Assembly: GCA_009602725.1 (NCBI GenBank)
Contig: WELB01000139.1
Coordinates: 234,525-298,524, forward strand
Direction of reading: 5' to 3'
From: Spirogloea muscicola
Lineage: Eukaryota > Streptophyta > Zygnematophyceae > Spirogloeales > Spirogloeaceae
DNA length: 64,000 bases
Part shown: positions 14,760 through 26,499 of the stretch, piece after piece
How the letters are laid out: the number at the start of each line of letters is the position of its first letter
Numbering within the stretch: position 1 is the first letter of the stretch
Position numbers and translations under genes: made by a program
Notes under the pieces: model-generated
The model's input: only the letters and a program-made list of their open reading frames with translations
Database searches by the model: none
What the model was told of the DNA's origin: nothing

Positions 14760-17700
14760 ATGTCCGCCGCTCCTTTCGTCGGCCATTGTGACGGCCAAAG
14801 GCCGAGCGCCGCGAGGAGTTTCGCCAGACCGCGGCCGTCGCCCGCGCTCTCACGGCGTGTGCGCCGTCAGACGAGGCCGCAGGCGGCGGCCGCGCCGAGT
14901 GCCGCCGCGGCCAGCGCCGCGNNNNNNNNNNNNNNNNNNNNNNNNNNNNNNNNNNNNNNNNNNNNNNNNNNNNNNNNNNNNNNNNNNNNNNNNNNNNNNN
15001 NNNNNNNNNNNNNNNNNNNNNNNNNNNNNNNNNNNNNNNNNNNNNNNNNNNNNNNNNNNNNNNNNNNNNNNNNNNNNNNNNNNNNNNNNNNNNNNNNNNN
15101 NNNNNNNNNNNNNNNNNNNNNNNNNNNNNNNNNNNNNNNNNNNNNNNNNNNNNNNNNNNNNNNNNNNNNNNNNNNNNNNNNNNNNNNNNNNNNNNNNNNN
15201 NNNNNNNNNNNNNNNNNNNNNNNNNNNNNNNNNNNNNNNNNNNNNNNNNNNNNNNNNNNNNNNNNNNNNNNNNNNNNNNNNNNNNNNNNNNNNNNNNNNN
15301 NNNNNNNNNNNNNNNNNNNNNNNNNNNNNNNNNNNNNNNNNNNNNNNNNNNNNNNNNNNNNNNNNNNNNNNNNNNNNNNNNNNNNNNNNNNNNNNNNNNN
15401 NNNNNNNNNNNNNNNNNNNNNNNNNNNNNNNNNNNNNNNNNNNNNNNNNNNNNNNNNNNNNNNNNNNNNNNNNNNNNNNNNNNNNNNNNNNNNNNNNNNN
15501 NNNNNNNNNNNNNNNNNNNNNNNNNNNNNNNNNNNNNNNNNNNNNNNNNNNNNNNNNNNNNNNNNNNNNNNNNNNNNNNNNNNNNNNNNNNNNNNNNNNN
15601 NNNNNNNNNNNNNNNNNNNNNNNNNNNNNNNNNNNNNNNNCGGCGGCGGCGGCGGCGCCGAGGCCGCCGAGGCGACGAGGGATGCCTACGTGTACGGGCC
15701 GTACGGGCCGTACGCGTACCGCGCGCGCGTCAAGGGCAAGCTGGTGCGCGGCGACGTCTCGATGCCGCACGCCGTGCACCTCTTCTCCACCATTGCCGAC
15801 GACGCCGGTGCGCCTGCCACCGACCCTGAGCCTAAACCCCTTGATTCTTAAGCCCTGTTCAGGCTCACCTCATCCGCCTCCGGCCTCTGACGAAATTCTA
15901 ATCACTGAACCCCTTCGGACCGGAAACCCCTAAACTCAAAACCCTGACTCTTAAGCCTGAACCCTGACTCCTTAGCACCTTGGTCCTGAGGCCCGACCCC
16001 TAAGCCCCCAACTCTGATCTCGAAGTCAAGCCCCTCTGCCCCGAGCTTTCGCTGTATCATCACCGGCCCCGTTGACTCTTTACTATACTTGGCGCCTTGG
16101 ATGTCGTACCCTGCTCCCCTGAATCCTGGGAGTGACTTTCTCCACCTCGAGCACTGGCCTCCTGAAGCACTGAAAGGCTAACTCTGGTACCGAAGCTTGT
16201 CTGGAGGCACTGAAGCCTCTGGCGCTGAACCCTACATTGCTGGCTGCCCAGAGGTCACCTCGTTGAGATTAGCGCAGGACCAGAAGTAGCCCACTCGAGA
16301 ACTGACACCCGGCAGCGGTCGTGGCCGGGCACGCGGGTAGGGCGGCAGAGCAGGAGGAGGTCAACCGCAACATCATGAAGCAGGCGTATGAGGCGGCGCT
16401 GGACGCCATGGACCCTGGCGACGCCGTTGGCTTCTACTTTGCATTCGTGCGCAATACGCGGAGCCGCGCCTGCCAGGTCCACACCCTCTCCTCTTGGACG
16501 TGCCGCCACGTGCACGACATGCTTCACTTTTCACTTGTTGGGTCATCCTCTGAAAGTCAGGTAGGGGGATAGGTGATGTGAAGTTAGAGAACATATTGGT
16601 GATACGTCTGCCCTACGTGAGCTCTTCTAGTAGCTGCCTTGACACCTAAGTGCCGAATCTGCCTGGTGGAGCTCGCAGTTGCCATGGCAGGAGTGGACTC
16701 TTGTTGCGCAGCTGGCCGCCCAGCCCGCGGATAGGGCAGACGACTTCGACCTGCTGCAGGAGGTGCACCACCTTTTCTGCAGCAAGGCTACAATCGTCAG
16801 CTGTGCTGACTTAGGTGTTCGTGTCCCAGAGTTGCGAGGTTTGACCCTTGGTGAAGGCTAGGGTCCAGGCTCTAGGGCCTTCTCATGAACTTGTGTTTCA
16901 GAGCTTAAGGCCATATCCAAGTTGCGCAGCTCCGTATGCTGATGATGTCATGCCCCTTCTTGTTGGCATCCGCTTTTCCTCTATAGATGGACACGAGGGC
17001 CCGATCGAAGCTTGCGCAGTGCGTGGCATGGTATCGGCCCGACCTTGCCTACGTCAGGAAGCCATCTTTCCAAGTGAGTCCTAGTATATACAACCTTATG
17101 ACTTTGCCACGGTGCTAGATGTTCATTGCACGAGGAAGGTACTGCAGCAAATGAGAGTTCGAATTCTGTAAAAATGACGTGGATGTTAATGGTTCGGGGT
17201 TGTGCAGTAGGAATCTAGTCTCTAGAAATCATTATGGGTTGTTAATGATGAGCTATTGATGAGCTTGCCTTGGCAGTCAAGTCTCAGGGTCGTCAAAGCA
17301 AGTCTGCTACAGGAACCTCGATATCATGGGGTTTAGAAGTTGTGGGGTCTTGGTTCATGATTCAGGACATCTGTCGTCTTGAGTTGCACAGGTGCGCTTT
17401 GAGCCGCAGGATTTATTCTTTGAGACAGTTTTGTCAGAGCTGGATCCTCTGCGGGACGGCAGGCCAGGCGGGGGCCTCTATGCCACACTTCTGGCCACAT
17501 TGGGGCTTCACGTATCCGCGGGACGGGAAGCTGTGCTGGAGACATTCGAGCAGGCTACTGAGGCTGAGCGGATAGCTTGCTTGGGCACGGTCTTTGCTGC
17601 GCTGCCAGTGGATGTCCTAGGGCCGCTTGGACTCCATGGCACGTCCACTCGAGGCACGGCGGAGGCTGGCTGCATGGACCAATCAGAGGATGTCGACAAA

Positions 17701-18072
17701 GACAGCAATTACGAGCAGGCGGCGAGCGATGAGCTCGAGTGGCGAGGGCAGGACGCTGAATTCGCAGAAGCTTCATGGGCTGCTTTCGATGATGCCGGCG
17801 ACGACTCTGGTGATGACGAGCTGGCAGGCCCATCTTTGGCTGACATCCTGCGTGAGGAGGAGGACAGTGACGGGGTAAGCGGTCCTGCCTCTTACAACGA
17901 TGACGATGATGAGGATGACGACGGCGGCAGACTGGCAAACGAGGGGGCTCCAAAAGTAGAGCAGCGTCTGAAGGTTGCCATCTCGCCCTATGATTGTACT
18001 CGCCTGCTCCGTGAGCTCACGCTTGTACGGGCGCAATTTGAAGTTTTGGACACTGTAAGGACTGGTGATTGA
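14760..18072 (+). CDS. Unrecognised multi-exon protein, interrupted by assembly gap
   Basis: Exons inferred from frame and splice sites: (14760 or within the gap)-15807, 16316-16476, 16712-16762, 16987-17073, 17392 to a stop at 18070-18072. Junction phases agree. Before the gap the frame is rich in Ala, Arg and Ser (possible plastid transit peptide); a second frame is also open there, so the start is uncertain. After the gap it reads YVYGPYGPYAYRARVKGKLV, then EEVNRNIMKQAYEAALDAMD, FDLLQEMDTRARSKLAQCVA and WYRPDLAYVRKPSFQ. The last exon starts VRFEPQDLFFETVLSELDPL and turns strongly acidic (DDDDEDDDGG), suggesting a disordered tail. No catalytic motif or known domain is recognised. GTAAGG at 18055 could be a further donor, so the 3' end may differ. 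Confidence 0.5.
14922..15640. other. Assembly gap, 719 N
   Basis: Run of N flanked on both sides by GCC/GGC-rich repeat sequence, the likely cause of the gap. It removes part of the first coding region of the unrecognised gene; true length unknown. Confidence 0.99.
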
Positions 18073-18890
18073 CTTCTCTCAAGCTTTTGGCCCAAATCAT
18101 CTGCTGAAGCTCTCAAGCAATCGTTTTTGACATTTGCAACCACGGCCAACCACCTTGACCCTTTTGCTTGCTACAGCATGCGCACAAAAGCTGTGTGGAT
18201 AGCAAGTGTCTTTCTGGATGCGACTTTTGATGCTGCCTTACAAGCTTCCTGTAATAGCTCATTCCTCAAACAGTCCACAAACTTGCTCCAAGTAAATATA
18301 AGTGGGAGGGAATGAAGCATGTCTGCTGGAGCTAGTAAAAGCCACCGCAATCTTTTGAGGGTCATTACTTTCCTAGATGACAAGAGTACATGCCCATGAC
18401 CGTGGTGTGTTTCCAACGCATAGATAAATTTAATGTATACACATGCGAGAAGTGCGGACTGTTTCTGAGGACTGGGATCCATTAACTTGGAACAGCCCTT
18501 TGGTTCAAGCAGAAGGAGCAAACCAGGTCTTAACAAAGCCAGCAACAATCTGAGCCTACATTCTGCGCCACATTGAGTCATGCTGCGCAGATGTTATAAC
18601 ACCCCACAGGTTTGACGGTCATACTTGCTTGGACAAGCTGCCCTCCATAGCTCCGCTTGCACCAGAGTAAGCTTTGCTGCTGTCACGATGCAAAGAAGCA
18701 TCTCAGGCTGCTCAACACGTAACTGGTACTTCGGGTGTGTCGAATGTGGGGTGCTGGAGAAGCTTTAGCTGCTGCTTAGGCGTGCCTTCAACTCACTGCT
18801 CTCAGTGCGGCGAGTTACCGTTGCGCCTACTTGTATATGCAAGAGGCATGCCAGACAGGCTCCATGCTTGTACGGTGCCAAATACGATAA
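18073..18890. other. Gene 3' flank, nothing recognised
   Basis: Moderate-GC sequence after the unrecognised gene. An acceptor-like CTTGCTACAG at 18168-18177 could open one more exon of that gene, but frame support is weak. No other gene or repeat seen. Confidence 0.35.
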
Positions 18891-18899
18891 TGACTTTGT

Positions 18900-19215
18900 C
18901 GTTACTTGTTGTTTAGCTCGCCCTTCCGGTTCCGTGTTGACGTCTGGTATTATCGCAGCCACGGGCTACCCCTGGCCTGTTTGCAGCGAGCTCAGGCTAA
19001 TGCCTTGCATCAGAAAGCTGGGCGAGCTCTAGTTGGTGACAGAAGGGCTTCGTACCTGACATCTAGTATTCATGCATCGGTTAGCGACCTTTATGTCTTG
19101 ACCCGTGGATTTTGAGCGGGTCAACCTGCTGTAGGTTATGTAGATATTTAGATGTGCTTGCTTGCCTTTGTACTTGGCCATTGGCCTATGTTTGTTTCAA
19201 ATACACGAAATTTTC
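18900..19215 (+). mobile_element. LINE 3' tail
   Basis: Frame LQRAQANALHQKAGRAL ... SVSDLYVLTRGF with stop at 19113-19115, then AGCGGGTCAACCTGCTG and a 3' UTR ending near CAAATACACGAAATTTTCC. The same tail sits inverted at 60920-61180. 5'-truncated. Confidence 0.75.
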
Positions 19216-20330
19216 CTGGCCATTGCAGGCTGTCACCACCTTGCCACTGCGCAGGTTTGGCTTTCAGTGCAGGCCCTGCAGGTGCCTCATGCGTGGCTGC
19301 CCTCGTTGTGTCGCACATCGACATGATGAGCGCCGCCTGAAAATTTCTCAAGCTGCATGGCAGTTGGGAGTGTTCCACGCGTGCACTGGAGGCCTGTATC
19401 ACGTACTTCCATTTCCAGAAATTGCAGCATGGACACTGCATGTTCCTTACACCTCGTGCCTGAAGTCCCAACTACTGTAGACTTGGGCTCAGGAGTTACT
19501 GTTGTGGGTCTACTTTGTACGTTCGGAGTCTCCAATTTGAGTCAGGTTCTGAAATTGTAATGGACGCAGAGAGTTGCATATTGAGGTTGATCTAATTCGA
19601 TTGTAAGGACTTCATGAAGCCTCTAAATCCAAGGAAACAGCGATCTCAAAGACATGAGTCAGATGGGCAAGCCAGAGTTGCCGAGGATATTGCATCACAC
19701 ACAGAAAGGATGTGAAACGCGACATAGGATCCTCATCTCTGCCTCAGGCGAGGAAGCTGTTATCAGGATGCAGCAGCCTTGCCGAGCGAGCTTGGCTGAG
19801 GTTGGCACATAAAGGACTGGACAAGTGACTGGACTGAATGAGGACTTGGGCTCTCGAGGAATGGAGTGTGTTCTGAGTAATGGAGGGCCTGAGTGGCCAA
19901 AAACAATACAAGCACTTCAGGAGGAAAAAGCTTTTGACTTTGAAATTCAGCACAATTTGTTACGAGCATGAAAGAATGGGTTCCAGCTCTGGACAACCAC
20001 TGGGTGCTTGGCGCTTTGCGCAACGCACGGGGGGTGAACGCAAAGGCTCCAAGAATGGTTTGCACACCGTCAATAGCGATGGCAAGAGAGCGAGCGCACA
20101 TGGCCGCAGCCAGCAACAGCAACAGCCTAGCAATGACTGAAAGACAGAGCCTATGGCCCTGTGCTCCTGTCAGCACTTGGCTGCTGGGATGTGGACTAAG
20201 CGGCCTGGCGTGCAGCATGATACGCCTATAGGCGACTTAAACTGATCATTGGGAGATACTTCACTACACCACACTCTACACCATGGAGTTGGGGCTTGGA
20301 TCAAGTATTGGGCCAGCCCAATGGGGCCAG
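19216..20330. other. Intergenic, downstream of array copy A
   Basis: No gene recognised. The piece GTGCTCCTGTCAGCACTTGG at about 20160-20180 resembles the 3' flank of copy B (26380-26400), so the last few hundred bases are shared array flank. Confidence 0.4.
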
Positions 20331-21819
20331 TCACAGGAGAATCTTGCGAGAAGAAGCGCCAGCGTGCTGCCCAGCACGTCTAGTGGTGGTTTTGGTGGTG
20401 CCAAAGCGCGAGAACTTGCAGTCGGTCGCCAGGAGGCCGGATGTGAGGTAGTCCTCGGGTTCGCCGTCGAGGTAGCCATTGCCGTCGGGGCCGGCGACCT
20501 GCCAGACCTGGAGCAGCGGGCTCCACTCGCGCACGTATGCAAAGTGGCGATCCTTCTGGTCGGCCCGGAACGTCTGGCCGAGCACGCCGTGGGGGTTGGA
20601 CGACAGGCCCACGGCTGACACCATGTCCACGGAGAAGTGCACGTATGCATCTGCCGCAGTGCGCAGGTCGGGGACCTCGGGCCGCAGCTTGAGCACCAGG
20701 TCTGCGACGCCCACGACGGAGAGCTCGTAGCGGTCGACGTCGTCGTCGCCGTCCAGGCCGTGGCCAAGGAAGGTGAGCGCCACTGCTGCATCGCGAGTCA
20801 CGAAGCGCTCGCCCTCGGCGAGGCGCACGGCGCGGCCGTCGACGTGGATTGAGTGCATGTAGCCTGCGCCGCGCTCGGGCTCGGCGCCGCCTCGCGCCGC
20901 CAGGACGACAGTGTGGTTGTCGGACAGCACACCGAGCTGCTTGATCCACGAGTACGTGGTGCGGCCTTCAACGCGGCCATCCAGATGCATGTTCACCTGC
21001 AGCCTCTCGTCCGTCACCATGCAGTAGTCGTTTCCGGGCGCGCCTGCAGGAGAGCAAGCAGGACGCGGCAACCAGTCAGCCACATGTTCTTTCGTCGTCG
21101 CGCAGATTATCAATAATCTCAGGCAGCTCAAATCACGTCTGTGCGTTTCCATGAATTTGTAAGCATGTATGATGTTGGTGAAGTGCTCCAAATGACAGGC
21201 CGAGCAGGACGCCAGGTTGCAGCACTGCACATAGAGAGCGTATTGGTGCGTAGAGCTCACCAGTGAAGTCGAAAGCGACAGAGTCGGCGCCGGTGAAGTG
21301 GGGGTCGCCCTTGATGCCGGCACCCTTGCACTTGGTGGAGTCCAGAGACGCGGGCTTGAGGCAGAATGGCCCGACGTTGTACTGCTGCTCCCTGTTACAG
21401 TTGCCGCTGGAGTCCTGAATGTTGTCACCCGTTGTATCGCCGTTGTTGCACGAGCCCACGACGGAGCACGAGGAGCCGGCGGGCGCGGACACCAGCTTGA
21501 CGAAGCAGCCCTGGAACTTGGGCAGGAACGGTGCCAGAAAGTCGAAGAGGACCTCGAAGTAGCCATTGGAGTCCGTGGTGGCGGTGTAGACGGTGGAGGT
21601 CTTGGCGCCGTTGACGAGGCAGTAGGACTGCACGGTGGCGCCCTTGACGTAGGCGTCGCCCTGGCTGGCGTTGTACACGCCCGTCCAGCAGGTGTTGCGG
21701 AAGACGACGCCGGAGCCGTACCAGGTGGCGGTGGCGGGCGCGGCGCCCAGCGCCAGGACCAGCGCCGCGGCCAGCAGCAGCGCGGCGGCGGCGTTCGGGG
21801 CGACGGTGGTGGCGGCCAT
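20331..21819 (-). CDS. Array copy A: secreted Ole e 1-like / root-cap-like protein
   Basis: Two exons (21261-21819 and 20331-21043, one 217-bp phase-1 intron) give 423 aa. A hydrophobic N-terminal signal peptide (LLLAAALVLALGAAPATA) is followed by a Cys-rich domain of the pollen Ole e 1 type: VVFRNTC, a GATVQSYC strand, TDSNGYFEV, GCFVKLVSAP. The usual CxxC first cysteine of the other copies (CNTC) is Arg here. The second half begins GDPHFTGADSVAFDF and continues as a root-cap/LEA-related domain (PF06830-like): DERLQVNMHLDGRV, YSWIKQLGVL, HGVLGQTFR, and YLTSGLL.TDCKFSRF near the end. Family knowledge: such proteins are extracellular or wall proteins of plants; the exact role is unknown, so a wall or matrix role here is inference. 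Start is the ATG opening the signal peptide. Confidence 0.88.
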
Positions 21820-22180
21820 GGCGGGCTTCGCGGCTGTGCTGCAGCTGCGGGCCGGGGTGGGCTGGGGGGGGCTGGCGGGGGAGCTGGTCTGGTGTTTGGG
21901 GGGCGAGGGGGGGGGGGGGCTTATCTATTGGGGCCCCACCGGCCCGCCAGCAGCGCCAGGGTCCCTGCCAGCCGGGCCGGATCACGCTGGGCAGGGTGTA
22001 CTAGCACCAAGCCCCGGGCCCGGGCAGCAGGATCTCGTCCGATTTGCTGCGTCGCCCCTGGACGTTCCCGGAAGACGACGCGCGGGGGCGGGACAGCCCC
22101 CTGGCTCTGCCGTAGCCCCTGGCTGCCATTGGCCGCCGCTGCTGGCGCCAGGGGGCTGGCTGGGAGTGCAAGGCTCCACG
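21820..22180 (-). promoter_or_regulatory. Upstream region of copy A
   Basis: GC-rich leader with a poly-G tract at 21865-21920. In the minus sense a TAGATAAG word (about 21925) sits in the place of GTAGATAAAGG before copy G, a candidate core promoter element. Confidence 0.35.
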
Positions 22181-22199
22181 ACCACGCTCCTTGCTTTTT

Positions 22200-22915
22200 G
22201 CTTGATTGTTCCTTTTGGGCGCCTTCTCTCTACGGGCTGGCCAGTCAATTTGGAAACGCTTTTCTTGGGCTGGCCCACAGCCATTGCCTCACATCGACAT
22301 CTGTTTCTTTCCTTGTTGGCAATAAGACTATGGACGGGCTTTCGTTGGTGGCAGAAGGGCTTAAGATCTGCCGTTCAGTATCGGACAAACGATTAGCGAC
22401 TTCTACTTGCTGGCCCGTCGTCAGTGGGCGGGTCGGCGTAGCAGCGGGTATGTACATTCTACGGATGTGCTTGCCTCGATACTCGGCCACTCAGCCCCTC
22501 CATCAATCAGAAGAGGCTCTATGGCTGCTGCCTCCGGGTCTAGGCGGAGTGCCATTTTCCCGGCTGCGAGTTACTCGGACTTGCTGCTGCTCACCTGTGG
22601 GTACTAAGCTTTCCTTTGCGTCGTCTCGTGTCTAGCTGTGTAGCTTTCCTTTTCGGCACCTTGTTTGGCTCTTTGGATTTTGTCCATTCTGTTTTGGGCT
22701 GGCTTTGCCAGCCCCTCTTCTCTATGGGCGAGCAATTTTTTTCCTGCTTTGCAGCAGGCCTCTCAGCGTCACTTCGATCCTGCTTCTACTGCTGTTTGAA
22801 AGAGAAGTTGTTCTTTTACATGGGACGTTGGCTGAGAAAGGCCAGCCCGAGAATCGTTGACAAGGTCCGCAGGGGCCGGAGAGCACCAATCAAACTGCTG
22901 GGCAATTGGCTATGA
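22200..22915 (+). mobile_element. LINE tails and hairpins
   Basis: Frame ASGSRRSAIFPAASYSDLLLLT.GY with stop at 22605-22607, then a 3' UTR closing with hairpin GGGCTGGCTTTGCCAGCCCC and ATGGGCGAGC at 22695-22735. An opposite-strand hairpin lies at 22835-22885. Confidence 0.65.
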
Positions 22916-22979
22916 CGAATGAGTGCTCAATGACCCCTACTCTACAGCCGCAGGTCGAAGTAGCTAGCTGCTCAAAAGT

Positions 22980-23150
22980 GGCGCCACGTCAAAAAGCAGA
23001 AGCAGCAGCTGAAATGCGGCTTCCCACAGATGCACGGCAAGTGCCTGGGTGCGCAGGAGCGAGACTGAGAGACGCATTTGGCACACTAAGTCAGTGACCT
23101 GGCGCATTAAGGCCGGGCTTCTCGCCCTGCTGCCTTGACGCTTGTGACGC
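22980..23150 (-). mobile_element. LINE C-terminal fragment, frameshifted
   Basis: Minus frame reads QMRLSVSLLRTQALAVHL, clearly the MRLSVSLQR.QALALH segment of the LINE C-terminus, then loses frame. Confidence 0.6.
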
Positions 23151-24560
23151 AAATGGGCGGGGTGACGAAGGGTGCTCAGTAGTCATCCTCCCTTCTCTCG
23201 GCATAGAGCCATGATGCCCGGGACGACGCTACTGCTGCGGGTAGGTCGGTTGCTCAGGACAAAATTGAAGCCGGAGAGTCTGCCTCGGCACAAATGGTGG
23301 CACTCAAAAAAAAAAAAGTTGGATTGACCAAGCTTTCGGCCGTTGCAGCAGCTCATTCTTCCATGGCCAGCAGGACGTACTTCATATTTCACGCCAACAG
23401 TCCCAAGTCCTCACGCACCACAATCGTCTAGAGTGCTTGCCAGCAGAGCCAGCGGGGTCCTTCCCTGTGTGACACTCTCTGCAGCTCTCGACGATATGGT
23501 GCACCTTGAGCCGCGTCCTTGGCGATTGGTGTAAGAGTGATAACCCAAGCACGCAAGCGCAGTCTAAGGACGGGGTATGGGAAAGGGACTGACAATGGCC
23601 TCAAAGCAGCTATGCAGAGCCACTCTTTGGTGGCTCGATACATTTATGTCGACGATGATCTGGAAGCTCGAGGGGCTGCCCAACATCTCATCATCCTCCA
23701 GAAGTGAAATCATACACTTTTCAAAGACTCTGTCTTTGCGCAGTGGGACACTCATGTTCCCAGGATGTTCGAAAAGCAGCTCACCCTGGATAGTCAACGC
23801 AACTTGCGTCTGTGGAACTTCTGGTGACCGGCTTCCTGTGTCAGGCTTTCAGCCGCATGGGTCCGGGTAGAGGGTTCAAGGATTCAAATACAACGCTTTT
23901 GTAAGCCGTGTGCAATGTCTCTATGCGCGGCACGTGCAGTCACGCTCATTGGGATACATCATCGAGAATGTGGAGCACGTCGAAAACAGTCCATAGCCAG
24001 GTTTGATTTGAATACACTCTGTTCGGTCCAATTGCCAAGCTAGCTGCAGCATTTCTTGGTTCCCTGGCCTGATCGCAACTTACGAGTTGCTCTTGCAGCT
24101 GTGTATAGACCGTCAACGCTGATTTCGGCACCAATTTGCTTATATGGCATCAGAACCTGGCCGCAAAGGCATCCCACTTGACCAGAGGTTCAACAGGGAT
24201 CATGCTTCTCTCAGCCAGGAAGGCAGACTAGTGTGCGTTACTTTGGCCGAGAAGACTTCTCTCTTGCAATGAGATCTTGGCAATCCGGGACTCACATTTG
24301 CGACTGCTCTTCCTAGATGTGGATCGGACTAGAGTTGATCTGCACTGATGTTGACTATGTATGGACTGAGATTGAGTCGACCTGGACTGGACCCAAGTGA
24401 GACTGATCAAGGACTGCATATCATTGTATTGCTCTTGTTGTGGACGGGCTCTTCATTAACCCCGTCAACGGCCACGATAGCTTTAGTACAACTGGCTTAG
24501 CTCAATGAGCGTGAACGTCAACGACCACTAGCAGAAGAATTGAAGCTATTCCAAAGGAAG
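23151..24560. other. Unassigned stretch
   Basis: AT-richer, with short open frames on both strands and no recognised protein. Includes an 11-A run at 23308-23318 and a weak primer-binding-like word (GGCATCAGAACCTGG, about 24147-24161) that is not enough to call an LTR element. Confidence 0.3.
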
Positions 24561-25200
24561 AAAGACTCTTCCAGTAGAGGGCGATGGCTGTGATTGGCCA
24601 GCCCAGGAAAAAGGACAACATGCGAAGGCGCCAGAAAGCAGCGCTGGAGCATACAGCGACTTAAGTGGCCACTCTTCCAAGGGGCAGGGGCTGTGAAAAG
24701 CCGGCCAAGAAAGAATGAACAAGGTCCAAAAAGCCGAAAACTTCTCAGCTATGCACGAGACTACAATGGGAGCTTAAGACCCCCGAGTAAGCAGGCGCAA
24801 GTCGGAGTGACTTGCAGCTAGAATAGAGCCACCCCGAGGTGACCCAGAAGTAGCAGCCAAAGCGCGGCCTGCCCGCAAGTGCACTGCGTGAGCCAGTGTA
24901 CGTTGGATGGAAATGGATAGCCGCATGCGGAAGAACTGGGCAGCGGAGCCGCGAAGGATAGAGTCCACAGCAGGAAGGAAGGAAGCAGTGAGGGCTGTGG
25001 ACAGTCAGCCTATTTAATGATGAACAAGGCCCAAATGAGCCAGAAAGCGAAGCGACCAGCGGTCACCTCCGTCGCCATTGCCAGTGCCAGCAGCACGCTG
25101 TCTCGTGCCACAATTCCGCTTTGCGTCGTTCTCCTTGTCCATTCCTTTGGGCTGGCCTCTTCACAGCCACCAGTCAATTTGGCCGCGCAATTCTCCGCTT
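24560..25200. mobile_element. Facing LINE tails and hairpins
   Basis: Minus frame 24968-24774 reads FFRMRLSISIQRTLAHAVHL, RAGRALAATSG and ends SHSDLRLLTRGS with stop, a LINE C-terminus. Hairpin units are at 24575-24620 and 24680-24715 (minus sense) and at 25148-25190 (plus sense, followed by CACCAGTCAATTTGGCCGCG). Confidence 0.65.
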
Positions 25201-26499
25201 GAAGAAGCAGACGTGGATTATCCGCCTGGTGAGGTGCCCAGTCTCCGGGCATCTGTCAATTCAACTTCATACGTCAAGTATATAACATGACAGAATGAGT
25301 CCCTCATGGCATCGTCTCTTCAAGGACAGTTCCCTCTTGGGCATTCCCAAGCATTCCTCAGAACCCCTACTAGCGGTCTCTTAGTAACGGCCTCTCAATG
25401 ACGGTCCACCCCTAACGGAAGCCTTGACAATGTGTCATACTGCGCCACTTCCTGCGGCAGCTTCACGCTGTCTCGCATCATAGATCTCGGTTTGGCCCGC
25501 CCAGTGGTGGCAAGCCTATTCAACCGTCTGTCAAGAGCACTTTTCCACGGCATTGATGTTCCGATGTGTGACATTGTCACAAATACAGCGCAGTGAGCAG
25601 CTTCTGCAGCCTTCTGCGAAATCCCAGGTGCTTATCCACGAGCGGGCCCCTCCTTCATTCCACAAAAGTACAGCGTTCCGTCCATCAGGGTAAGGTGGTG
25701 GAGGACGTGGCGTTCTGCCGCTTCAGCAGCTTTGACGAGCCCCCAACAGTGACCCTTGCTGTTGAGCTGGTCACACAGCAGAAACGTTGCTCCCACTCCA
25801 CCAGTCACGGCTCCTCTGCATCTGCATCCTAAACCTCGGAGGATGTCGTGCATGAAAAGGGCCTTGCCACTCTTGGTGAGGTGTTATGACTTTTGCTGAA
25901 AAATCTTGAATTGAAGTTCTTACGTCATGTACTACGTTGTTGAGTATCCACAACAGACTCTATCCATGGACCCGGACACGATTGATGTACATGTGTGCAC
26001 GACCACAAGTTCGTGTGCAATGAGCCGAACACTGACATCCGACCTTGTACCAGGAAATTGCAGGAAGAGGCTTCCTTACAAATGGTGGACAAATTGGCCA
26101 CATAGAATGTGGTAATAATGTATGATTACTTGGACAATACAGAAAAGCTTTGAAGGGGGGGTATACACAGAAGTCGAGGCCTGCAGTGCAGATGGCGTAC
26201 TGTACATCGAATACGATACAGAGTGCTGGGTAACGAAATGTTGTGATAGCACAGCCCTACTAAAGAGGTGCGAACACAGAAGTCGACAAAGTCAGTGCAC
26301 TGCCTGTGGCAATGGCAGAAGTCTCACTTTGCGTGCTACTGCAGCTGGATGGTGATGGGAGAACAGTGCCACCCGTCACTGTGCTCCGGTCAGCACCGGG
26401 CTGCTAGGAAGCAGGTGGGCAGCTTGCTTGACATGATGCATACGATGGCCTTTGCGCTTTTCGAGTGAGTCGGTTGGCGCACGGCCAAGTCAATGCAAC
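25201..26499. other. Unassigned, includes 3' flank of copy B
   Basis: No gene recognised in about 1.3 kb. The last 150 bases share words with the flank downstream of copy A. Confidence 0.35.

Noticed and set aside
14760-15933. Long open frames through the N run (over 300 codons on both strands)
   Set aside because: Most of their length is N; frame continuity across a gap of unknown size is meaningless. Only one is used, as a possible start.
21298-22635. 445-codon plus-strand open frame opposite copy A
   Set aside because: It is the antisense shadow of the GC-rich copy A exon 1 and its leader; no domain, and the same shadow appears at every array copy.
23564-23797. 77-codon minus-strand frame with a protein-like composition
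   Set aside because: No motif, no neighbouring exon with matching phase, and no recognised family.
24140-24165. Word GGCATCAGAACCTGG resembling the initiator-tRNA primer-binding site of Copia LTR elements
   Set aside because: Two mismatches to the usual TGGTATCAGAGCC form, no paired LTRs seen on either side, and no gag or pol motif in the following 2 kb.
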